DNA of 14,554 nucleotides from JBECKR01 sp040235415 (GCA_040235415.1 JBECKR010000310.1:1-14554), one strand, 5' to 3'. Positions 1 through 6,707 are shown, counted from the first letter of the stretch. Numbers and translations: made by a program. Notes: generated by a model from the letters alone, not told the origin.

Positions 1-72
1 CAGCCGTACCGGCCGCGCGGTCACCGCCGCCGCGACGAGCGACCGCGGCGTGGCTCGGATCGCAGGTCTCAA
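1..72 (-). CDS. Possible 5' end of a divergent gene (partial, unknown product)
   Basis: On the minus strand a TTG codon at 72-70 opens a frame with no stop to the window edge (24 codons). It begins M-R-P-A-I-R-A-T-P-R-S-L-V-A-A-A, a basic start followed by small hydrophobic residues. A strong Shine-Dalgarno match, GGAGGAG (85 to 79), sits 6 nt upstream, and this match is the main reason for the call. If real, the gene diverges from the 22-heme cytochrome operon, and 73-308 would hold both promoters. Too little protein is visible to name a family. Short open frames arise easily in DNA this GC-rich, so the call is tentative. Confidence 0.4.
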   Translation of the reverse strand, partial: MRPAIRATPRSLVAAAVTARPVRL

Positions 73-78
73 GCTCGT

Positions 79-85
79 CTCCTCC
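79..85 (-). promoter_or_regulatory. Ribosome binding site that supports the TTG start at 72-70
   Basis: Read on the minus strand this is GGAGGAG, 6 nt before the TTG. It is as strong as the sites before the porin gene (6831-6837) and the octaheme gene. It is the main support for a divergent gene at the left edge. Confidence 0.4.
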
Positions 86-295
86 GGCGGTTTCGGGACC
101 GTCGGAACGGTTGTAACGGGGGAACGAGCGCCGCGCAACCTCGGTCGTTGTTCCACGATCCCCGCCTCTCGCGGTGACGATTCCGTCATCGGCGAGCCCA
201 TCCGGGGTCGGGGTTTCCCCTTCCAGGGGCCGGATTCGTGGGTTTTCGACTTGGTACGCCGTTCGCTTCGGCGCCGGGGGGCACCTGTGGGCGCC

Positions 296-302
296 GAGGG
301 GG
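296..302 (+). promoter_or_regulatory. Ribosome binding site fixing the TTG start of the 22-heme cytochrome
   Basis: GAGGGGG lies 6 nt before TTG at 309. Starting at this TTG puts a signal peptide (basic n-region, Ala/Val/Leu core, A-H-A cleavage site) at the N-terminus. A start further upstream, such as the ATG at 174, would bury the signal peptide 45 residues inside the protein. Confidence 0.6.
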
Positions 303-308
303 TCGCGG

Positions 309-2033
309 TTGAGAAACGTCATCGCCAGCGCGAAGATCGCCGCCGCCGTGCTCGCCGTGGTACTCGCGGCCGGTCTCGCGCACGCCGAGCGCGAGGCCGC
401 CGACTACCCCCACGGCGAGTACCGCGGGGACTGCTCCCTGTGCCACGGCCTCGACGGCTGGACGCCCCTCGAGCCGAGCCCGGATTTCGACCACGCGAAC
501 TTCGGCTACCCGGACGGCTTTCCCCTCGACGGAGCGCACGCCGCGCTCGAGTGCCGCGCCTGCCACCTCACCCTGGATTTCACCAAGACCCGCTCGACCT
601 GCGCCGAGTGCCACCAGGACGTCCATCGCGGCGAGCTCGGCCGGGACTGCAAGCGCTGCCACACGACGCGCAGCTTCGTGTCCCGCGCGGAGATGGCTCG
701 GAACCATGCGACCACGCGGTTCCCCTTGACCGGAGCGCACAAGGCGCTCGACTGCCGGGAGTGCCACTCCCCCGCCCGCGGGGCGCAGGTGTGGGCGCTC
801 TCGGTCGAATGCGTCTCGTGCCATCGCCCGGCGTTCGACGGCGCGAAGGACCCGGACCATCGCGGCGGCGGGTTCCCGGTGGCGTGCGAGAGCTGCCACA
901 CGACGGCGTCGTGGGCGGGCGCCAAGTTCGACCACGACGCGACCCGGTTCCCCCTGACCGGAGCCCATCGCACCGTGACCTGCCAGCAGTGCCACGCCGA
1001 CGGCGTCTACGCCGGCAAGAGCACCGCCTGCGTCTCCTGTCACCAGAGCGACTACGCCGGAACGACCGATCCGAACCACCGCCAGGCCGGCTACTCCACC
1101 GATTGCACGACGTGCCACACCACCACGACCTGGACCGGCGCCACGTTCGACCACGACGCGACGCAGTTCCCCCTGACGGGCGCGCACCGCGCGGCGACCT
1201 GCCAGCAGTGCCACGCCGACGGCGTCTACGCCGGCAAGAGCACCGCGTGCGTCTCCTGCCACCAGAGCGACTACGACGGAACGACCGATCCGAACCACCG
1301 CCAGGCCGGCTACTCCACCGACTGCACGACGTGCCACACCACCACGACCTGGACCGGCGCCACGTTCGACCACGACGCGACCCGCTTTCCCCTGACGGGC
1401 GCGCACCGCGCGCTGCTGTGCTCGGACTGCCACGCCGACGGCGTCTACGCCGGCAAGAGCACCGCCTGCGTCTCGTGCCACCAGAGCGACTACGACGGGA
1501 CGACGAACCCGAACCACCGTCAGGCCGGTTACGGCACGGACTGTACGACGTGCCATACCACCACGACCTGGGCCGGCGCCACGTTCGACCACGACGCGAC
1601 CCGATTCCCGCTGACGGGTGCGCACCGCGCGCTGCTGTGCTCGGACTGCCACGCCGACGGCGTCTACGCCGGACGCAGCATCGAGTGCGTCTCGTGCCAC
1701 CAGAGCGACTACGACCAGGCGGTCGACCCGAACCATCGTGCCGCGGGTTTCCCCACCGACTGCGCGCAGTGCCACAACACGACCGCGTGGACCGGCGCCC
1801 GCTTCGACCACGACGCGACGTACTTCCCGATCTACTCCGGAAAGCACCAGGGCAAGTGGACCGCCTGCTCCGACTGCCACACGAACCCGAGCAACTACGC
1901 CGTGTTCGAGTGCATCCTGTGCCACGCGCACAGCGACGAGGCAAACTACGCCGACAAGCACAGCGGCGTGCCGGGCTACTCCTACGACTCGCAGTCGTGC
2001 TACCGCTGCCACCCGAGCGGGAGGGCGGGTTGA
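309..2033 (+). CDS. Secreted 22-heme c-type cytochrome made of triheme modules
   Basis: This 574-residue protein has a signal peptide (about 1-26, ending A-G-L-A-H-A) and 22 CXXCH heme-binding motifs. I read it as one N-terminal heme (CSLCH) followed by seven modules of about 70-76 residues with three hemes each. A typical module runs FDHDAT-FPLTGAH, CXXCH, CVSCH, PNH, CTTCH. It supplies three His outside the heme motifs, matching bis-His ligation of three hemes. The size and heme count resemble c7-type triheme cytochromes, which are known to occur as tandem polymers such as dodecaheme GSU1996 of Geobacter; homology to them is inferred. Four central modules are nearly identical in DNA. The stop overlaps the start of the downstream beta-barrel gene, so the two are probably translationally coupled. 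The likely role is long-range electron transfer in the periplasm or at the cell surface; donor and acceptor are unknown. There is no membrane anchor or lipobox. Confidence 0.93.
   Translation: MRNVIASAKIAAAVLAVVLAAGLAHAEREAADYPHGEYRGDCSLCHGLDGWTPLEPSPDFDHANFGYPDGFPLDGAHAALECRACHLTLDFTKTRSTCAECHQDVHRGELGRDCKRCHTTRSFVSRAEMARNHATTRFPLTGAHKALDCRECHSPARGAQVWALSVECVSCHRPAFDGAKDPDHRGGGFPVACESCHTTASWAGAKFDHDATRFPLTGAHRTVTCQQCHADGVYAGKSTACVSCHQSDYAGTTDPNHRQAGYSTDCTTCHTTTTWTGATFDHDATQFPLTGAHRAATCQQCHADGVYAGKSTACVSCHQSDYDGTTDPNHRQAGYSTDCTTCHTTTTWTGATFDHDATRFPLTGAHRALLCSDCHADGVYAGKSTACVSCHQSDYDGTTNPNHRQAGYGTDCTTCHTTTTWAGATFDHDATRFPLTGAHRALLCSDCHADGVYAGRSIECVSCHQSDYDQAVDPNHRAAGFPTDCAQCHNTTAWTGARFDHDATYFPIYSGKHQGKWTACSDCHTNPSNYAVFECILCHAHSDEANYADKHSGVPGYSYDSQSCYRCHPSGRAG
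927..1802 (+). repeat. Four in-frame tandem repeats of 219 bp inside the multiheme cytochrome gene
   Basis: The FDHDAT coding motif recurs at 927, 1146, 1365, 1584 and 1803, exactly 219 nt (73 codons) apart. This defines four full units: 927-1145, 1146-1364, 1365-1583 and 1584-1802. The units differ at only scattered positions, many of them synonymous. Units 1 and 2 share CQQCH as first heme motif, while units 3 and 4 share CSDCH after an ALL segment, suggesting stepwise or paired duplication. A diverged 76-codon module precedes unit 1 and another diverged module follows unit 4. Each unit encodes three hemes, so copy-number change would alter the protein in whole triheme steps. Confidence 0.95.
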
Positions 2034-3622
2034 GGCCGCGACTCGCAGCGCTGATGCTCGGCGCGGTCCTCGGGACGCCGGCGCTCGCGTCCGGGCCCGC
2101 TCCGTCCCCGGAGACCCCGGCCGGCGTCGCGCACGTGCTGCACCTGACCTCGGATCTCGCCTACGTCGACGCCGGCCGCGACCGCGGGCTCGCGGAGGGC
2201 GACATCCTCGAGGTCTGGCGCGACGGCGAGCGCGTCGGAACGCTCTCGGTCACGTACCTGTCCTCGAGCCGGGCGTCCTGCGCGCTCGACGCCTCCTCGC
2301 CGGCGATCGAGGTCGGCGACGAGATCCGTTTCGTGCCGCACCCCGCGGAGCCGCCGCCGGACGCCGCCGCCTCTCCGCCCCGGCCCCGAAGGCGCGGGAC
2401 GTGGCTCAACCGCAACGGGATAAGGGGGCGCGTGGGCGTGCGCTACCTCACGATTCGCGACCGTACGGCCGACGGCGCGCAGCTCTCGCAGCCTGCGCTC
2501 GACCTCCGGGTCGACGGCTACGGCATCGGAGGAAGCGGCCTCGACGTCGCGGTCGACGTCCGGAGCCGCCGGACGTACACCACGCCGCCCGCCGGCACGA
2601 CCTCGCGGAACGACCTCACCCGGGTCTACCGGCTCTCGACCACGACGCACGTTCCCGGCAGCGCCGGCTTCAGCGTGACCGCGGGACGACAGTACTCGCC
2701 GCTGCTGTCGTCCATCAGCATCTTCGACGGCATCCTCGCGAACTTCGGCGGCGAGCACCACGACGTCGGCGCGTTCAGCGGCACCCAGCCCGACCCGGTG
2801 ACCTTCGGACACTCCAACGAGATCCGGGAGCACGGCCTGTACGCCGCGTTCCACAACGCGCCGGGCGATGCGCGGTCGTGGTCGATCGGCCTCGGCGCGG
2901 CGGGATCGTACGTCGGCGGAGAGATCGACCGCGAGTTCGCGTTCCTGCAGTCGCACTACAACGGGCCGAGGCTCTCGATGTACCTCATCGAGGAGGTCGA
3001 CTACAACCGCGGCTGGCGCTACGAGTGGGAGCGGCGCACCCTGACGCCGACCAGCACGTTCGCGAACCTCAGTCTGCGCGTGAGCCGCACCCTGACGCTC
3101 CGCGCCGGCTACGACAACCGCCGCCAGGTCCGGTTGTACCGCGACCGCGTGACCCCGGAGACGGAGTTCGACGACAGCCAGCGCGCCGGCGTCCGGCTCG
3201 GGTTCACGGTGCAGAGTCCGGTGCACTTCCGGCTCGCGATCGACTCCCGCCGCGACGACGGCAGCTCCGCGGGGGTTGCCGAGTCGCACTCGGCCTACCT
3301 CTCGCTCGTCTCGTTCACGTCGCAGAACGTCGGATTCAACGTGCGGGCGACGCGCTACACCAACGATCGCGTCGAGGGATGGTTGTACTCGGGCTCCGCC
3401 GGCACCGACGTGGGCCGCAGGGTACGGATCGAGATCGGAGGCGGGCTGCGAGAGGAGATCGCAGTCCTCGATCCCCTCGCGCAGACCCGCCTGACGTGGC
3501 TCGACGTCGACCTCGACTTCGCGCTCGGCCGGCGCTGGTACCTGCTGATCTCGGCGGAGCGCAACAAGGGCAAGCTCGACGACAACGAGCAGCTCTACAC
3601 CAGCGTGACCTACCGCTTCTGA
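2030..3622 (+). CDS. Outer-membrane beta-barrel protein with N-terminal SH3-like domain, partner of the 22-heme cytochrome
   Basis: The gene encodes 530 residues. The TTG start at 2030 overlaps the cytochrome stop (TTGA) and has a GGGAGGGCGG purine stretch just upstream. It yields a signal peptide (R-P-R n-region, Leu/Ala core, cleavage near T-P-A-L-A). An ATG at 2054 is possible but loses the basic n-region. Residues about 33-102 form a small beta domain with the pattern YVDAGRDRGLAEGD and VGDEIRF, like SH3/FlgT-type domains found in secreted proteins. A Pro/Ala/Arg-rich linker follows (about 103-123). From about 128 to the end there are alternating amphipathic strands rich in Tyr, Arg, Thr and Gly, ending in Y-R-F. 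A terminal Phe is typical of proteins inserted by the BAM machinery. Coupling to a multiheme cytochrome suggests a porin-cytochrome conduit like those of Geobacter or MtrB-type systems. The role is inferred from context; no MtrB-family signature was recognised. Confidence 0.85.
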   Translation: MRPRLAALMLGAVLGTPALASGPAPSPETPAGVAHVLHLTSDLAYVDAGRDRGLAEGDILEVWRDGERVGTLSVTYLSSSRASCALDASSPAIEVGDEIRFVPHPAEPPPDAAASPPRPRRRGTWLNRNGIRGRVGVRYLTIRDRTADGAQLSQPALDLRVDGYGIGGSGLDVAVDVRSRRTYTTPPAGTTSRNDLTRVYRLSTTTHVPGSAGFSVTAGRQYSPLLSSISIFDGILANFGGEHHDVGAFSGTQPDPVTFGHSNEIREHGLYAAFHNAPGDARSWSIGLGAAGSYVGGEIDREFAFLQSHYNGPRLSMYLIEEVDYNRGWRYEWERRTLTPTSTFANLSLRVSRTLTLRAGYDNRRQVRLYRDRVTPETEFDDSQRAGVRLGFTVQSPVHFRLAIDSRRDDGSSAGVAESHSAYLSLVSFTSQNVGFNVRATRYTNDRVEGWLYSGSAGTDVGRRVRIEIGGGLREEIAVLDPLAQTRLTWLDVDLDFALGRRWYLLISAERNKGKLDDNEQLYTSVTYRF

Positions 3623-3629
3623 GCCGCCC

Positions 3630-4208
3630 TCACTCTCCGGGGCCGCCGCACGTTCCCGGCTCGGCGTGCGGGATCGCGCTGAGGTACTCGTAGATCGCCG
3701 CGAGGTCCCGGTCGGTCATGTTCCGAAGGATCGGCCACGGCATGACCTGGAGGAGCTGATCCGGAGCGTCCGGGTCGTGCCCGGTCCGGATCGCCGCGAC
3801 GAACTCGTCCCGCGTCAGCCCCGCCGGCCGGCCGTCGGCGTCCGGCGTCAGGTTCGCCGACACGAACGGCCCGAACTGGACGCCTCCCGCGAGGTACGTG
3901 GCGGCGTTCGGGGCGCCGGGCTCGCCCTGGTAGGGGTTGTTCGCCGGGTCCCACGTCGGACAGCCGTGACAGTCGTTGCACGACGCGTGGGCGTTGACGA
4001 TGTAGCTCCCGAGCCCGACGAGGGCCGGATTCTTGCCGTGCAGGTCGAGCGGAACGGGAGCGATCTCGAACCCCCGCCGGACCTCGCTCTCCATCGGGCC
4101 GAAACCGTCCCGACCCCGTTCGCGGTCGCGCTGGACCGCCCCGAGCGTGACCATCGCCGCGACGGCTCCCACCCCGATCCAGCCCGCGATCCGTACCCTC
4201 GTCGCCAT
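3630..4208 (-). CDS. Monoheme cytochrome c, periplasmic or membrane-anchored
   Basis: This 192-residue protein has an N-terminal hydrophobic segment (about 7-24) that acts as signal or anchor. It has one heme site, CNDCH (77-81), preceded by GLGSYIVNAHAS. Downstream features match the class I cytochromes found with dehydrogenase complexes: F-G-P-F-V-S-A-N-L-T-P-D (112-123), L-T-R-D-E-F (131-136), a probable Met axial ligand in Q-V-M-P-W (M156), and M-T-D-R-D-L-A-A-I-Y-E-Y-L (164-176). The ATG is preceded by GGGAGGG about 8 nt upstream. It is tail-to-tail with the barrel gene (7-nt gap) and diverges from the sigma factor gene. It could shuttle electrons for the octaheme cytochrome or the multiheme conduit, but nothing in the sequence proves a partner. 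Confidence 0.85.
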   Translation of the reverse strand: MATRVRIAGWIGVGAVAAMVTLGAVQRDRERGRDGFGPMESEVRRGFEIAPVPLDLHGKNPALVGLGSYIVNAHASCNDCHGCPTWDPANNPYQGEPGAPNAATYLAGGVQFGPFVSANLTPDADGRPAGLTRDEFVAAIRTGHDPDAPDQLLQVMPWPILRNMTDRDLAAIYEYLSAIPHAEPGTCGGPGE

Positions 4209-4350
4209 GGATTCCCTCCCTCACCGCGGCCGCGCCGCGGTCCTGTGGCCCCCTTGAGGAAGTCCCCGATCCGCCGCGGACGTTACCGCCGGCGGACGAG
4301 CGCCACCTCGACGTGGCGGAATCGGCAGGCACGGCGTAGCCTTCGGAGAC
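4209..4350. other. Divergent intergenic region between cytochrome c and sigma factor genes
   Basis: This spacer must hold the start signals of both flanking genes. It contains an inverted repeat, CGCCAC-CTCGAC-GTGGCG (4301-4318), that could be an operator, overlapping the tRNA-Leu-like stretch described separately. No good sigma-70-type -35/-10 pair was seen for either gene. Confidence 0.4.
4308..4336 (+). other. tRNA-Leu-like 5' fragment (incomplete, not a functional tRNA)
   Basis: The stretch CGACGTGGCGGAATCGG and the following CAGGCACGG match the usual start of class II leucine tRNAs: end of the acceptor stem, T8-G9, the GCGGAA D-arm entry and the GGCAG D-loop. What follows does not fold into a 7-nt anticodon loop, and no T-arm GTTCGA motif or 3' acceptor strand occurs downstream before or within the sigma factor gene. 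It may be a tRNA remnant, for instance from an integration event, or chance similarity. The comparison is from memory of tRNA-Leu consensus, not an alignment. Confidence 0.3.
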
Positions 4351-4872
4351 GTGCACACCCGCGAGCCCGAGCCGGTGCCGCTGGGGGAAGCCGACGCGCG
4401 CCGGCTGTGCGGTGTCCTGCGGGCGTTCGCGCGGCGGCGCCTGGGAAACGGTCCGGACGCCGAGGACGTCGCCCAGGAGGCGCTCCGGCGCGTTCTCGAC
4501 GCCCTCGCGGTGGGTCGGCTGCACGACCGGGCGGCCCTGCCGGCGTTCGCGATCGAGACCGCTCGGCACGTCTGCCAGCACCGCACCCGCTCGGACGACC
4601 GTCGCGAGAGAGCGCTCGGTCTCGCGGTCCGCCGCGGCACCGACGCGGGTCCGGACCCGCTTCAGGAGCTGCTGTGCCGCGAGGGCTGCACCCGTGTCGA
4701 TCAGGCGCTCGCCTGTCTCCGCACGGACGACCGCAACCTGTTGGAGCGGCTGTACTTCGAAGAGGAGACGACGGACGACCTCGCGCACCGTCTGTCGGTC
4801 ACCCGGGCGAGCCTCCGGGTCCGCAAGCACCGCGCCCTCTGCAGGCTCGCCGACCTCCTCGCGCCGCCGTGA
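4351..4872 (+). CDS. ECF-type RNA polymerase sigma factor
   Basis: The gene encodes 173 residues with the two-domain layout of extracytoplasmic-function sigma factors. Region 2 spans about 17-85 and includes DAEDVAQEALRRVLDAL (36-52), matching the usual D-A-E-D-x-x-Q-E core, followed by the A-F-A-I-E-T-A-R helix. Region 4 spans about 115-170 with a helix-turn-helix in ETTDDLAHRLSVTRASLRVR (139-158). The start chosen is GTG at 4351; GGAG lies only 2 nt before it, which is unusually close. A second in-frame GTG at 4375 is an alternative but has a poor Shine-Dalgarno. No anti-sigma gene is adjacent, although this region is packed with cytochrome genes. It converges on the octaheme gene with a 9-nt gap. 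It may control the flanking respiratory genes; that is inference from position only. Confidence 0.82.
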   Translation: MHTREPEPVPLGEADARRLCGVLRAFARRRLGNGPDAEDVAQEALRRVLDALAVGRLHDRAALPAFAIETARHVCQHRTRSDDRRERALGLAVRRGTDAGPDPLQELLCREGCTRVDQALACLRTDDRNLLERLYFEEETTDDLAHRLSVTRASLRVRKHRALCRLADLLAPP

Positions 4873-4881
4873 GCCTCGGGC

Positions 4882-6285
4882 TCACTCGCGGTAGCGCTCG
4901 CGGTAGAACTTCCGGACCCGCTCGAGGCTGTCCTGGCTCATGCCGTCGCGGTACCACAGGTGCCCTTCCTGGCTGAAGACGTACTTGTCGAGCAGCTCTT
5001 TCGAGACCTCGGGGCCCGCGACCTCCTTCACCTGCGGGATGAACTCCTCGTAGAACCGCTTCGCGACCTCGTACACGCCGTGCCACCAGGCGTAGTCCGG
5101 GCCCTGCATCGCGGCGCCGTGGCGGGCGCGGCGGCCTTCGTGGTGCCACATCTCCCACCAGGTCCACTCGATCGGGTCGTCGAAGTCCGGCTTCGAGATC
5201 AGCCCCCGCGCCTTGAGCTCCTCGATGATCGCCTTCGCGGGCTTCGCGAACTTGTCGTCGTAGAGGTCGACGACGCCGTCGAACTGGAGGTAGGCTCCCT
5301 GGACGAACGTCGCGCCGTGGCACTGCCGGCAGATGTCCTGCATCCGCGCACGCCTCTGCTCCCAGGTCGCGGTCGCCGCGACCTTGCGGCCGTCCACGGT
5401 CGCGCCGACTTCCGGGAGCGTCGGGGAGTCGCCGGGCACGTCGGTCTTGGTGCCGTCCTCGAACACCACCATGTTGAGCTTCGTCGAGACCGGGGGGCGG
5501 AGCGTCCACGAGATCCGCTCGCCGACGTCGTGGGTCACGGCCTGGCCGCCGCCCGCGCCCATGTGGCACGAGGCGCAGGTCGGCCCGCTGAAGTACTCCT
5601 TGCCCGCCCGCCAGACTTCGCTCGACAGGTTCATGGACTCGCGGTCGGCCCGGAACAGCACGCCGTGCTTCGACTCCTGCCAGACCTCCATCTGGGGGTG
5701 GTCCGGTCCGAGATGGCACTTGCCGCACGCCTCGGGCTGCCGCGCCTGCGCGACCGAGAACTCGTGGCGCGCGTGACATGCGGAGCACGAGCCCCAGGAG
5801 CCGTCGGGATTGATCCGACCCATGCCGGTGTTCGGCCAGGTCTGCGGCGTCGGGCGGTGGTCCGGGCCGAGCTCGACCTCGGAGCCGTGGCACTGCCGGC
5901 ACCCGGCGTCGACCGCCGGCTGACCGCCGACGACCTCGCCCAGGAGGTTGTCGAGCGAGCCGAGGATCTGCCCCGCCTTGGCGTGATGCGACCCCTTCTG
6001 CTGCTCGAACTCCTCCTCGTGGCACGTCGCACAGTCTTTCGGGGACACGATGATCGCGATCCGCCGGCCATGGTGCTCGAACGCGTCCGGGTCGGTCGCG
6101 GCCGCGCCGTGGCAATCGGCGCAGCCGATCCCGGCCTCGAAGTGCTTCGAGCTCTTCCACTGTGCGACGATGCCCGGCGTCGCGGAGGCGTGGCACCTCC
6201 AGCACGGGTCGGCGCTCTCCTCCGCCGCCACGGACGCCGCGGCGGCCGCGAGCGCGATCGCGGCGATGACGAGCGGTCTCCTCAT
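4882..6285 (-). CDS. HAO-family octaheme cytochrome c (hydroxylamine oxidoreductase-like)
   Basis: This 467-residue protein has a signal peptide (about 1-21, ending S-V-A-A) and eight CXXCH motifs at residues 28, 55, 85, 129, 167, 187, 237 and 319. Family signatures are CGKCHLGPDHPQMEVWQESK (187-206) and HDVGERISWTLRPPVS (252-267), both typical of hydroxylamine oxidoreductase-like octaheme cytochromes. Relatives oxidise hydroxylamine or hydrazine, or reduce nitrite. Oxidative members carry a P460 heme cross-linked to a C-terminal-half Tyr. Tyr398 in DYAWWHG (397-403) is a candidate, but equivalence needs an alignment. The C-terminus ends in charged helix with no membrane anchor, so the protein is probably periplasmic and soluble. 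The ATG is preceded by a strong GGAGGAGGA. None of the usual HAO partners (c554, cM552, HaoB) is seen nearby. Confidence 0.9.
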   Translation of the reverse strand: MRRPLVIAAIALAAAAASVAAEESADPCWRCHASATPGIVAQWKSSKHFEAGIGCADCHGAAATDPDAFEHHGRRIAIIVSPKDCATCHEEEFEQQKGSHHAKAGQILGSLDNLLGEVVGGQPAVDAGCRQCHGSEVELGPDHRPTPQTWPNTGMGRINPDGSWGSCSACHARHEFSVAQARQPEACGKCHLGPDHPQMEVWQESKHGVLFRADRESMNLSSEVWRAGKEYFSGPTCASCHMGAGGGQAVTHDVGERISWTLRPPVSTKLNMVVFEDGTKTDVPGDSPTLPEVGATVDGRKVAATATWEQRRARMQDICRQCHGATFVQGAYLQFDGVVDLYDDKFAKPAKAIIEELKARGLISKPDFDDPIEWTWWEMWHHEGRRARHGAAMQGPDYAWWHGVYEVAKRFYEEFIPQVKEVAGPEVSKELLDKYVFSQEGHLWYRDGMSQDSLERVRKFYRERYRE

Positions 6286-6346
6286 GACGGATCCTCCTCC
6301 TGCTCGGATCGGCCGGCCCAGTCTACACGGGCGCCGACCCCGGCTC

Positions 6347-6355
6347 TGCTAGGCT
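6347..6355 (+). promoter_or_regulatory. Possible extended -10 element before the small membrane protein gene
   Basis: TGCTAGGCT resembles an extended -10 (TGN-TANNNT), ending 7 nt before the ATG at 6363. A transcript from it would have almost no leader. No matching -35 at 17 nt was found. A nearly identical TGCTAGACT occurs at 13913-13921, before another gene in this window. Confidence 0.25.
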
Positions 6356-6362
6356 CTTCCCG

Positions 6363-6707
6363 ATGCGAACGATCCGAATGGTCCCCGCAGTCCTCGCCGC
6401 GCTCCTGCTCGGGGCGCACTTCTTCCGGGCCGGCAACGGCGCGATGGTCGTGCTCGCCGGGATCCTCGCGATCGCGGCGCTCGTCGAGGAGCGGCGGGTG
6501 CGGCTCGGGGTCCGCGTGGCGCTCGCCGCGGGCGCGATCGACTGGGTCTGGACCGCCTGGAGCATCGCGCGGGAGCGGGCCGCGCTCGGCCAGGGCTACG
6601 TCCGGATGCTGGCGATTCTCGGGGCGGTGGCGGCGTTCACGGCGCTCGCCGCGTGGCTTCTCCCACCGGGCCGGAAAGCCGCCGAGATTGTCCCCTCACC
6701 GGACTAA
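6363..6707 (+). CDS. Small multi-pass inner-membrane protein, function unknown
   Basis: The product is 114 residues with hydrophobic stretches at about 6-22, 28-40, 50-68 and 82-101, so three or four membrane spans. Short basic or acidic links such as E-E-R-R-V-R lie between them. Recognisable points are H-F-F-R-A-G-N (19-25) and a Trp-rich segment D-W-V-W-T-A-W-S (60-67). I do not assign a domain family. The ATG has only a weak Shine-Dalgarno. The gene diverges from the HAO-like gene with 77 nt between the two starts, which may mean shared control. It does not appear to form an operon with the downstream porin, which has its own promoter-like sequence. Confidence 0.65.
   Translation: MRTIRMVPAVLAALLLGAHFFRAGNGAMVVLAGILAIAALVEERRVRLGVRVALAAGAIDWVWTAWSIARERAALGQGYVRMLAILGAVAAFTALAAWLLPPGRKAAEIVPSPD

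Larger units (their letters stand above)
73..308. other. Intergenic region upstream of the 22-heme cytochrome operon
   Basis: No credible gene was found here. The open frames crossing it encode Arg/Pro/Gly-rich sequence unlike the neighbouring proteins. It contains a short inverted repeat, ACCGT-CGGA-ACGGT (98-111), and a direct repeat of AACGG (106-110 and 115-119). Either could be an operator, but both are short enough to be chance. I see no convincing -35/-10 pair and no recognisable cyclic-di-GMP riboswitch core. By position it should carry the promoter of the cytochrome-barrel operon. Confidence 0.3.

Noticed and set aside
73..308. Cyclic-di-GMP riboswitch before the multiheme cytochrome gene, as seen in Geobacter
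   Set aside because: The conserved A-rich core and the tetraloop-receptor helices of the GEMM motif could not be found.
927..1802. Regular direct repeats resembling a CRISPR array
   Set aside because: The 219-bp period is in frame, every unit encodes three heme motifs, and there are no short repeats separated by unique spacers.
50..3622. A single long plus-strand frame running through the cytochrome region and the barrel gene, suggesting a 1190-residue fusion
   Set aside because: Its first 660 residues are Arg/Pro-rich and are the out-of-frame reading of the 22-heme cytochrome gene. Only the part from the TTG at 2030 has protein-like composition, a signal peptide and a ribosome site.
4308..4420. 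A complete tRNA-Leu gene
   Set aside because: Only the 5' part matches. No anticodon stem-loop, T-arm or 3' acceptor strand can be formed with the following sequence.
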